64,000 nt of DNA, from assembly GCA_035255485.1 (NCBI GenBank), contig DATEZO010000094.1:1-64000 (forward strand), written 5' to 3'. The stretch's first letter is position 1; each line of letters opens with the position of its first letter. Shown one piece after another: positions 49,925 through 56,986 of the stretch. A model generated the notes under the pieces. It saw nothing but the letters and a program-made list of their open reading frames with translations. It made no database searches and was not told the DNA's origin. A program made the position numbers and the translations under genes. Source of the DNA: DATEZO01 sp035255485 (GTDB lineage: Bacteria; Pseudomonadota; Gammaproteobacteria; Burkholderiales; Burkholderiaceae_D).

Positions 49925-50719
49925 TCACTCTACCGCAGCCGTTTCCGGCTGCGGCGCGGCTACCGGCGCCGGCTCGCCCGCGCCGAGTTCGCGGGCGAAA
50001 TATTGTTCCAGCTCCGCCATGAAAATGGAACTGTTGCCGGGCGGGTCGAAGCGTTTGCCGAGCCGGATGCGGTAGGTCATCGGCAGGCGCGGCCTTTTGT
50101 AGACCGGCCATCCCTTGGCCAGAAAGCGCGAGTCGGTTTCAATGATCACGGTTTGCACCGGCACCCTGGCGCGGTGCGCAATCGCGCCAATGCTGCCGGT
50201 CAGTACCCCGATCGGCGGCCTGGTGGTGCGCGTGCCTTCCGGGAACAACAGCAGCTGGCTGCCGTGCTGCACCTCCTTCACCGCCAGCATGATCATTCTG
50301 CGCAGCGAATCGTTGCGAATGTAGCGTGCCAGCCGCGCGCCCGCGCCAAGAAACAGATTGTTGATGATTTGCGCTTTCATGATGCAGGCAACATTCGGCA
50401 GCCGCGAGACGATCATCACCACATCCCACAAGGACGGATGATTGGGGGCGATGATCAACGATTCCTCGGCGCGCAATGCATCGAGCGTATCGATATCGAA
50501 GTGGAAACGCCCCGACAGTCTCAGGCTGGCCAGGAACAGATGAAATCCTCCCATGATGCCGAGGCGGCCGATGCGCTGGCCGACTGCGCGCGGCAGTACC
50601 GGGTACAGGATTACGGCGAATGCGGACCAGGTCAGGCAAATCAGGCCGAACCATAGCAAGCCGATATAAAACACCGCACAATCATAGGCCGTAAGCAGGA
50701 TGCGCATACAGGATTTCAT
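49925..50719 (-). CDS. PlsC-like lysophospholipid acyltransferase (cluster)
   Basis: A 264-residue membrane acyltransferase. An N-terminal helix pair (about 5-45) precedes the HX4D motif in APNHPSLWDVVM near residue 91. FPEGTR (LLLFPEGTRTTRPP) and the SIGAIAHRARVPVQTV motif follow. It resembles XanB1/ApeD-type enzymes that acylate the lipid head of aryl polyenes. The proline/alanine-rich C-terminal tail is unusual. It belongs with the glycosyltransferase on the minus strand, convergent with the main operon. Confidence 0.85.
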   Translation of the reverse strand: MKSCMRILLTAYDCAVFYIGLLWFGLICLTWSAFAVILYPVLPRAVGQRIGRLGIMGGFHLFLASLRLSGRFHFDIDTLDALRAEESLIIAPNHPSLWDVVMIVSRLPNVACIMKAQIINNLFLGAGARLARYIRNDSLRRMIMLAVKEVQHGSQLLLFPEGTRTTRPPIGVLTGSIGAIAHRARVPVQTVIIETDSRFLAKGWPVYKRPRLPMTYRIRLGKRFDPPGNSSIFMAELEQYFARELGAGEPAPVAAPQPETAAVE

Positions 50720-51106
50720 GGTGGGATGACAGGTCGCTTCCAGTGCGAAAAAAACATGTAATGCAGAGAGGAGGTCAGATGCGCCGGCGCCAGCCGCATG
50801 GCTCGGACAGTGCAAACAGTCGAAATGACATGATAAATGAAGTGGCGCGGGATGACGCCATTTTGCCTCTGTCAGGGATGAAAAAGCCGCCCATCCGTGC
50901 GGTTTGCACAACCTGCGCGATGCGCTTGCATGTGCACTTGGCAAGGAGCGGGTGCAAATCCGTGCACGGCTCCGGGCTCCGGCTTCCGCCGGCATGACGA
51001 CGCTCTTGGCAAACGTTTACTATTATTTGTCCATGAAGCGTCGCCATAACAGAATGACCAGTTTTACTGAAATGCGTAATCTCCTTGTCTTCATCCTGGC
51101 AGGCTG
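50720..51106. other. Intergenic region between acyltransferase and chorismatase genes
   Basis: About 387 bases. It holds a short GC hairpin (CCGGCTTCCGCCGG near 50979-50993, followed by CATGACG) of a common dispersed type. No convincing gene is present on either strand. A promoter for the acyltransferase-glycosyltransferase pair is expected here. Confidence 0.4.
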
Positions 51107-52177
51107 TTACCCACCGATTGCAAATTCAAACGGATGGCCGGCGGTTCCTTCGATTTCCATCAGCAGATCCTGGCGGCAGATGTCTGCCTTCAGAAACATC
51201 AGGCGCGCCGATGTGCCGAGCAACCGGCGCAATTCGGCGTGAACCGCCGCCGCATCCTTCGCATGCCGCACATAGACCTTGTAGCAGAAATCGGCCAGTG
51301 AAAAGTCTGCCCGTGGAAACATCCGGTTCGCCTCTTCAATCATGGCCGAGATGTTGACAACCGTTTCGCGCGTCTGCGCCACCACATCGCCTGCATGCAG
51401 CGTGTGATGCCCGACAATGCTTGCGGTACCGGACAGAAACAGGACATCGCTCTGGCCCAGGCGCGCCAGGCTGGCCCTGGAAAAAGTCGGGCTGCGCGGG
51501 CCGTAGTCCTGCGGATAGCGATAGGCGCTGACCTGGCGCGGGTTTTCAATCGCCACCGGCGGCGCGCCGCGGCCAGCCAGGAAACAGATGGTTAACGGCC
51601 CCGTCGCAAATCCGACCGCCGATGCGGCCGGTGCGCTTTCCATCACCTTGCGTCCGCAACCGAGAAAGCCATCCTGCCGTCCCGTGTTGAATTGCTGGTA
51701 GCGCTCCATGCCGTGACTGTGCCCATTGATGTCGGCAATGTAATTCCAGAAGCGCAGGATATGCGGAAAAGCCAGTGCATCGGTCAGTGCGAAAATTTCC
51801 CGATACGCGCGTTCGGCCGCCTGCTGCAATGGCAGCTTGCCGGATTCCTGCGCAGCGCCGACACTTTCCTCGATCTGGATTACGCCAAACAGGATGTCCT
51901 GGTTATGGCCGTAACGCACCGCGTTGCGCGCTCCATAGCAAAAAGCGCCATTGCCGCCCCATACTTCGCACGCAGTCCCGGCGGTGCCGCCCGCATCGAG
52001 CACCGGCATCGGCACTTGCGCGAACGGCGCATCGGCCGCCGTGGCGCCGTATGCGACGGGTAATTGCGAAAAGCATATGGCGCCGAAGTTTGCGCCTGTC
52101 CGAAGGGGCGCACCGTTCTCGAATTTGCCAAAAGGCAAATAGGCGCATCGCAGATCCGATGCAGGAGAATTGATCAA
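51107..52177 (-). CDS. Chorismatase (FkbO/Hyg5/XanB2 family)
   Basis: A 356-residue chorismatase-type protein. Family members turn chorismate into 3-hydroxybenzoate, 4-hydroxybenzoate or a dihydrodiol; XanB2 of Xanthomonas makes hydroxybenzoates for xanthomonadin and ubiquinone. LRFWNYIADINGHSHGMERYQQFNTGR with WNY and GxERYxxFxxGR, the FLSGTASIVGH stretch and the final RQDLLMEIEG are the recognised family blocks. A TTG start is used (no nearby ATG), with GGGATGAC before it. Position beside the aryl polyene genes points to starter-unit supply; the exact product cannot be predicted here. Confidence 0.87.
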   Translation of the reverse strand: MINSPASDLRCAYLPFGKFENGAPLRTGANFGAICFSQLPVAYGATAADAPFAQVPMPVLDAGGTAGTACEVWGGNGAFCYGARNAVRYGHNQDILFGVIQIEESVGAAQESGKLPLQQAAERAYREIFALTDALAFPHILRFWNYIADINGHSHGMERYQQFNTGRQDGFLGCGRKVMESAPAASAVGFATGPLTICFLAGRGAPPVAIENPRQVSAYRYPQDYGPRSPTFSRASLARLGQSDVLFLSGTASIVGHHTLHAGDVVAQTRETVVNISAMIEEANRMFPRADFSLADFCYKVYVRHAKDAAAVHAELRRLLGTSARLMFLKADICRQDLLMEIEGTAGHPFEFAIGG

Positions 52178-52590
52178 TTTGTCATCCCGTTAGCGAGGCC
52201 AGCAACGGATAGCATTTTTTAGGCGGCGCATCATTCTCGCGTGCTTCACGAGGGCTTCAGGCCCGGCCCACAGATACTATCGCAGATGACCCTGTGGTTT
52301 TGCATGGGCCGAGACTTTACCATTAATTTCCCGTTCATGTAGGCGCCACGCCAGCCGCACATCCGCGCTGCGGAAAACGGCTTTCCGGCTGATGGAATCG
52401 GGGTGTGTCCTGGCTTGAAAGAATGGCATACAATCGCCTGAATCATTACCTGCTCCACGCAATACGACAAGCTGCAGCGAGTACGCCAGCACCTTCATCA
52501 TTACTGCCTTCGCGGAAATGACAAGGGTATTTTGAGCGGTCTTGATTTCGAAAAACCTCAATAACCAGCAACCAACCAGTGGAATTGACC
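52178..52590. other. Intergenic region, no gene seen
   Basis: About 410 bases between the divergent chorismatase and DUF4156-type genes. Readings of 74-94 codons on the minus strand look random. Promoters for both genes should lie here, but no strong sigma-70 pair was recognised. Confidence 0.4.
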
Positions 52591-52899
52591 ATGAAAAGAA
52601 TATGCATGATTGCAGGCATCCTGATATTCGCCAGTGCGTGCACCAAGGCTATCATCGTCAGCCCCGAAGCGAAGAATGTCAGGGTGGTCAGCGCGGCGCA
52701 AAAAAAGCGTTGCGATTTCGTGCGCACCATTTCCGCACGCCAGCCGATCGGGCCGGATAAAAAAGGCGACGCATTGAAGATGGCGCTGAACGAGGCCGCA
52801 GCTGCCGGGGCGAATGCGTTTTATGTGATTTCCACGACCGATGAAGGCGGGATCAAAGGCACAGTGCTGCTCGGAGAAGCGCTACGCTGCAAGTGGTGA
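52591..52899 (+). CDS. DUF4156-type small lipoprotein
   Basis: A 102-residue protein. The N-terminus MKRICMIAGILIFASAC is a signal peptide with a lipobox-like FASAC, so lipid anchoring at that cysteine is likely. KNVRVVSAAQKKRCDFVRTIS and ALNEAAAAGANAFYVISTTDEGG match the DUF4156 pattern. GGAA lies ten bases before the ATG. The function of this family is unknown. It converges with the MipA/OmpV-type gene, 11 bases apart. Confidence 0.72.
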   Translation: MKRICMIAGILIFASACTKAIIVSPEAKNVRVVSAAQKKRCDFVRTISARQPIGPDKKGDALKMALNEAAAAGANAFYVISTTDEGGIKGTVLLGEALRCKW

Positions 52900-52910
52900 G
52901 CCGCTGGCTG

Positions 52911-53765
52911 TCATTCCGGAAAATCCACCATCGTCGATGATTCGCTGAATATCCGGATCAGTGCCACGCCGGCAGATACGGCGCCGCGCTTTCTCACCAG
53001 AGGGCTATCGTCGAATACGGCGCCAGCCACCGTATCGCCGCGCACGAAACCGCCGATCCAGTAATGCGGGAAGCGCCTGGAAATAGTCAGGGTGATTTGC
53101 GCGCCGGCGTACCCTCCGGATGCGGAATAGGCGGGGCGTGTCGCGGTCGCTTCCGACGGTGCGACCGAATAGAAATGGGCGTTGTATGCGCGATTGCTGA
53201 ACAGCGCTCCTGCAACCAGGCCCATATTCCAGCCCGGCGCTCTGCCCACGTCGCGCAGGTCGAGGTTGAGGTTGGGCGAAAATAGCCAGCCGATCTGTTT
53301 CGGCGATGATTGTGCCGTGATGCTGGTGCGGACCGGCGCGCGAAAATCCAGCGCCATCTTTTCGCTGGGCGAGCGCCACAGATGGACATTCAGGGTGGGC
53401 CCGACTTCGAAGGTGGGCTTGAGGTCCGCCATGCCGCGCCGCGCTGTATTGCTTCTGCTTTTTACCGGCGGCGTGCCGTTGATGCTCAGGCTGGCTTCCA
53501 GCCGGTCATTTTCAAACAGGGTGCTGCGCACGCCATTGCGGTCCGCCTTGATGAACTCGCCGCGATACACCACATACGGTATCGGCAGCAGATAGGTATC
53601 CGCTTCGTCCGATCCGCGGTAATCGGGCAAATTGACCGCGGCGAGCCCGGCGCCGATTTCCCAGAGCGGCAGCGGCTTCGCATGGCTGGCCGATGCGGGC
53701 AGCAGGCCGCTGATGCAAAACGTGAAGGATGCGATTATCCGTGCCTGGGTAAATTGGGTCGCCAT
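52911..53765 (-). CDS. MipA/OmpV-family outer-membrane protein
   Basis: A 284-residue outer-membrane barrel protein of the MipA/OmpV family (scaffolding of peptidoglycan enzymes in E. coli MipA, porin-like in OmpV). The signal peptide covers about 1-29 (cut after SHA). PLWEIGAGLAAVNLPDYRGSDEADTYLLPIPYVVYRG is the family signature, and SRRFPHYWIGGFVRGD is near the end. The C-terminus (FPE) is atypical because the usual terminal aromatic is two residues inside. It stands alone between convergent and divergent neighbours. Confidence 0.85.
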   Translation of the reverse strand: MATQFTQARIIASFTFCISGLLPASASHAKPLPLWEIGAGLAAVNLPDYRGSDEADTYLLPIPYVVYRGEFIKADRNGVRSTLFENDRLEASLSINGTPPVKSRSNTARRGMADLKPTFEVGPTLNVHLWRSPSEKMALDFRAPVRTSITAQSSPKQIGWLFSPNLNLDLRDVGRAPGWNMGLVAGALFSNRAYNAHFYSVAPSEATATRPAYSASGGYAGAQITLTISRRFPHYWIGGFVRGDTVAGAVFDDSPLVRKRGAVSAGVALIRIFSESSTMVDFPE

Positions 53766-54049
53766 GGTCGATGTGTCATGCGGTACTGTTCGTATTTTTA
53801 ACGCAAAAATAGGGAAGCCGTGCAGTGAAATGTCAAGGCCGGGCTTTACGGGGCGTTTTTTTGGAGGGTGAACAGGCCCGTGTATGGCAGGAAATGCACA
53901 TCGAAATCACGCGCACGTGCCGGGTATGGATGTGCGCCTGTAACCATCCTGCATTTGCGAAGATTCAATTAACCGCTGGCAATGACTGGCAGTAGACCTT
54001 CGACGCGCATAGAATTGCAGCTTCCGGCCAACTCATCCCAAGGGCGATT

Positions 54050-54436
54050 ATGCGTATTCTTCACACCATGCTGCGCGTCGGCGATTTGCAGCGCGCGATT
54101 AATTTCTACACCAAGGTGCTGGGCATGCGCCTGCTGCGCACCACCGACCGGCCCGAGCAGAAATATACGCTGGCTTTTGTCGGCTACGGCAGCAATCCCG
54201 ATCATGCGGAAATTGAATTGACCTACAACTATGGCGTCGCGCAGTACGATATGGGTACGGCTTATGGTCATATTGCGATCGGTGTGGAAAATGCACGGCA
54301 AACCTGCGCTGCAGTAAAGGCGCAAGGCGGTACGGTGACGCGCGAAGCCGGGCCGGTGCAAGGTGGCGACACCATTATCGCCTTCGTGTGCGATCCGGAC
54401 GGTTACAAGATCGAACTTATCGAGCGGGGAAGCTAG
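54050..54436 (+). CDS. gloA: Lactoylglutathione lyase (glyoxalase I)
   Basis: A 128-residue metal-dependent glyoxalase I that isomerises the methylglyoxal-glutathione adduct to lactoylglutathione. Metal ligands H5, E56, H74 and E122 all fall at the E. coli positions. RVGDLQRAINFYTKVLGMRLLR and DPDGYKIELIE are family hallmarks. AAGGGCG precedes the ATG. Its last 20 bases overlap the convergent YgjP-type gene. Confidence 0.95.
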   Translation: MRILHTMLRVGDLQRAINFYTKVLGMRLLRTTDRPEQKYTLAFVGYGSNPDHAEIELTYNYGVAQYDMGTAYGHIAIGVENARQTCAAVKAQGGTVTREAGPVQGGDTIIAFVCDPDGYKIELIERGS

Positions 54437-55328
54437 GCAGCATTTCAGGAGCATGCTCGCGCAGCGCTTTTTTCGCCGCATCGAATTCCGGAAACACCGA
54501 TTGCACCGTCGCCCAGAAGCGCGGGCTGTGATTCATCTCGCGCAGGTGCGCGAGTTCGTGCGCGACCACATAATCAATCAGCGGCAGCGCAAAATGAACC
54601 AGCCGCCAGTTCAGCCGGATTTTCCCTTCCGCGGTGCAGGAACCCCATTGCGTCGTGGCGGAGGATAGCGCGAATGAGCGGTAGCGGACATTCAGTTTTT
54701 CGGCATACATCGGCAGGCGCTCCGCAAAAATGCGCTTGGCTTCGAGTTGCAGCCATCCCTGCACGCGGTCCTTCAATTGCTGTTCCCCGGCTTCGGCCGG
54801 CAGGCAGACCTGCAGTTCACGCGTCGCGTCGGAATAGATAATGCCGGCGGATTGCCGGGTCGCGATGCGTAGCGTGATATCGGCGCCCAAATAAGGCAGC
54901 GTGCCGCCATCGCACCATTGCATCTGCGGTTGCAGGCGACGTGCGGAACGTTCGCGGCGTTCCTTGAGCTTGACGAAAATCCAGCGCTGCTTCTCATGAA
55001 TGGCATTTTCGATTTCGGCAACCGTTACCCATTTCGGTGCGGTGATGCGCAGTCCGTCATCGTCGATCAGAAACCCGATGGAACGTCGTTTCGATCGCAG
55101 CAGCGTATAGTCAAGGGCATGACCATCGAGATGGATGCGGCGCTTGCCGTGCGGCAGGGCAGGCGGGCGATCCGCGCCGGGCAGGACAGGCTGCGGCAGG
55201 GCCATGCCGGGTGAATGGTCCGGCGCGGGATGATCCACATGCGGCCGGGATGGCGGATTCGGAGAAAAAAAGTCGAGCTGCAGCGCGAGCTGTTGCGGAT
55301 CCGGCGATGTCTGGCGAAGCAGTTTCAA
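54417..55328 (-). CDS. YgjP-type (M48-like) metallopeptidase family protein
   Basis: A 303-residue protein of the DUF45/YgjP family. The zinc site is DYVVAHELAHLREMNHSPRFW, giving HExxH with a third His. TTQWGSCTAEGKIRLNWRL precedes it. The N-terminal 100 residues are a proline- and histidine-rich extension after QLALQLDFFS. The TTG start at 55328 lacks a good ribosome site; ATG at 55205 is the alternative. Function of the family is not established, but a protease fold is clear. It overlaps gloA tail to tail. Confidence 0.82.
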   Translation of the reverse strand: MKLLRQTSPDPQQLALQLDFFSPNPPSRPHVDHPAPDHSPGMALPQPVLPGADRPPALPHGKRRIHLDGHALDYTLLRSKRRSIGFLIDDDGLRITAPKWVTVAEIENAIHEKQRWIFVKLKERRERSARRLQPQMQWCDGGTLPYLGADITLRIATRQSAGIIYSDATRELQVCLPAEAGEQQLKDRVQGWLQLEAKRIFAERLPMYAEKLNVRYRSFALSSATTQWGSCTAEGKIRLNWRLVHFALPLIDYVVAHELAHLREMNHSPRFWATVQSVFPEFDAAKKALREHAPEMLPSFPAR

Positions 55329-55436
55329 GGGTTATTTGCTGATTGAATCTGTGGGGAGCGAAACTCGCTGTGCTTGCAATGGTGTTGGTTCATTCTGTCT
55401 TCTGTCTATCATGTCGTGGGTAGAGTAATCCGGCAT

Positions 55437-55530
55437 CTCCTCTCCCTCAATCCCTCTCCACGCGTGGAGAGGGAAGCTGTCTGCCCCCTTCTCCCGCAGG
55501 TGGGAGAAGGGATGGGGATGAGGATGAGGG
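55437..55530. repeat. Palindromic dispersed repeat beyond plsC
   Basis: CCCTCTCCACGCGTGGAGAGGG (55452-55473) is a perfect 22-bp palindrome, and CCTTCTCCC/GGGAGAAGG (55487-55510) forms a second stem. The CCCTCTCC core also starts the 60-bp repeats at 47669 and 48190, so they may belong to one family of REP-like elements. Confidence 0.6.
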
Positions 55531-55539
55531 AATGCCTTA

Positions 55540-55603
55540 TAAACCCTGTCCCGCGCTTTGATCGGTTGGGGACAGAGTACCGCTGCGCTAAACCCTGTCC
55601 CGC
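55540..55603. repeat. 15-bp direct repeat pair at the plsC end
   Basis: TAAACCCTGTCCCGC occurs at 55540-55554 and 55589-55603. The second copy contains the plsC stop and its last codons. GGGGACAGAG between them is complementary to the CTGTCCC core. The pattern resembles a REP-type palindromic unit. Confidence 0.55.
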
Positions 55604-56340
55604 AATTCTGAATAAATATGCGGGGAAATCACCCGCATTTCAGATTCGATCCAATCTTCAACCCGCTGCATCAACTCGATTGCATTCAATCCTTCCGGCG
55701 ATATCGGCCTGCCGATCGATACCGTGATGGTACCCGGTTTTTTGATGAACGAATTTTTTGGCCAGCATTCGCCCGAGTTCATCGCAATCGGCACCACTGG
55801 CGTATTGGTTTCGATTGCAAGGCGCGTGCCGCCACCCTTGTACTTGCCTTTTTTGCCGACCGGCATGCGGGTCCCTTCCGGAAACATGATGATCCATTGG
55901 CCATCTGCCAGGCGCCGCCTGCCTTGTGCCACGACTTGGGCGAAGGCATCCTTGCCCTTGCTGCGGTCGATCGGGATCATGCGCATGAGCGCGATGGCCC
56001 AGCCGAAAAACGGGATGTACTGCAATTCTTTCTTGAACACGTACACCAGCGGGCGCGGCATGAAGTATAGGTAGAAAATCGTCTCCCACGCCGACTGGTG
56101 CTTGGACAGCAGGATCACCGGTGCATCCGGCAGGTTCTCGTAGCCTTTCACCTGGTAGCGGATGCCGCATACTGCCCGTGCCGCCCACATCACGAACATG
56201 TTCCAGCGCGAGGTCATGTAATAGCGCTGGTTATACGGCAGCGGTGCGAACAGGAAGCACAGCGGCGACCAGATGATGGTCGCGATGATCACCAGCAGCA
56301 GGAACAGCAGCGAGCGCAGAAACAAAGTGATGCGTAACAT
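55588..56340 (-). CDS. plsC: 1-acyl-sn-glycerol-3-phosphate acyltransferase
   Basis: A 250-residue inner-membrane enzyme that makes phosphatidic acid. A hydrophobic N-terminus (about 5-35) precedes LLSKHQSAWETIF, the HX4E form of the catalytic motif. IIMFPEGTRMPVG and AIETNTPVVPIAMNSG follow as motifs III and IV. Its last residues (RDRV) and stop lie in a 15-bp direct repeat. It lies 48 bases after gmhB on the minus strand, in the glyQ-glyS-gmhB-plsC series. Confidence 0.92.
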   Translation of the reverse strand: MLRITLFLRSLLFLLLVIIATIIWSPLCFLFAPLPYNQRYYMTSRWNMFVMWAARAVCGIRYQVKGYENLPDAPVILLSKHQSAWETIFYLYFMPRPLVYVFKKELQYIPFFGWAIALMRMIPIDRSKGKDAFAQVVAQGRRRLADGQWIIMFPEGTRMPVGKKGKYKGGGTRLAIETNTPVVPIAMNSGECWPKNSFIKKPGTITVSIGRPISPEGLNAIELMQRVEDWIESEMRVISPHIYSELRDRV

Positions 56341-56388
56341 CTAATCTCCAGAGTGGGTGGCGAGAGAATGCGAAATCTGTCGCCGGCG

Positions 56389-56949
56389 CTAATCCGTCGC
56401 AGATGCCCCGGTGGGTATTTTCAACAAATGATCCGCTACTGCTGCCAGGTTCGGATAGATTGCGGTGCCTGGCGGAAGGCCGCCTTTTTCGCGCGTTCTT
56501 TCGCCTTTGCCTGTCAATACGAGATAGGGTGCGCATCCGGCCAGAAAGCCGGCCTGCAGATCGCGCAGGGAATCGCCGACGGCCGGCACGCCTTTCAGGC
56601 TAAGGTCGAACCGTTTGGCAATCGCCTGCAGCATGCCGGGTTTCGGCTTGCGGCAGTCGCAATTGTCATCGGCTGCATGCGGACAAAAGAAAACTGCCTC
56701 GATATCGGCGCCGGCCGCTTGTGCGGTGGTATGCATTTTCTGGTGGATCGCATTCAGGGTCAGTATGTTGAACAGGCCGCGTGCGATGCCGGACTGATTG
56801 GTTGAGACCACGACCTTGTAGCCGGCCTGGTTCAGGCGCGCGATCGCCTCCAGTGAACCGGGAATCGGAATCCATTCATCCGGCGACTTGATGAATTTGT
56901 CTGAATCGTGATTGATGACGCCATCGCGATCGAGAATGATCAGTTTCAT
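56389..56949 (-). CDS. gmhB: D-glycero-beta-D-manno-heptose-1,7-bisphosphate 7-phosphatase
   Basis: A 186-residue HAD phosphatase that acts in ADP-heptose synthesis for the LPS core. LIILDRDGVIN carries the DxD nucleophile pair, and VVVSTNQSGIARG is motif II. The zinc-binding loop CPHAADDNCDCRKPKPGM is specific to the GmhB/histidinol-phosphatase group, and VGDSLRDLQAG is motif IV. AGGAG seven bases upstream fixes the ATG. It follows glyS after 37 bases. Confidence 0.93.
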   Translation of the reverse strand: MKLIILDRDGVINHDSDKFIKSPDEWIPIPGSLEAIARLNQAGYKVVVSTNQSGIARGLFNILTLNAIHQKMHTTAQAAGADIEAVFFCPHAADDNCDCRKPKPGMLQAIAKRFDLSLKGVPAVGDSLRDLQAGFLAGCAPYLVLTGKGERTREKGGLPPGTAIYPNLAAVADHLLKIPTGASATD

Positions 56950-56986
56950 GATTAACTCCTGCAGAGATGGCCGGGAGCCACCCCCA

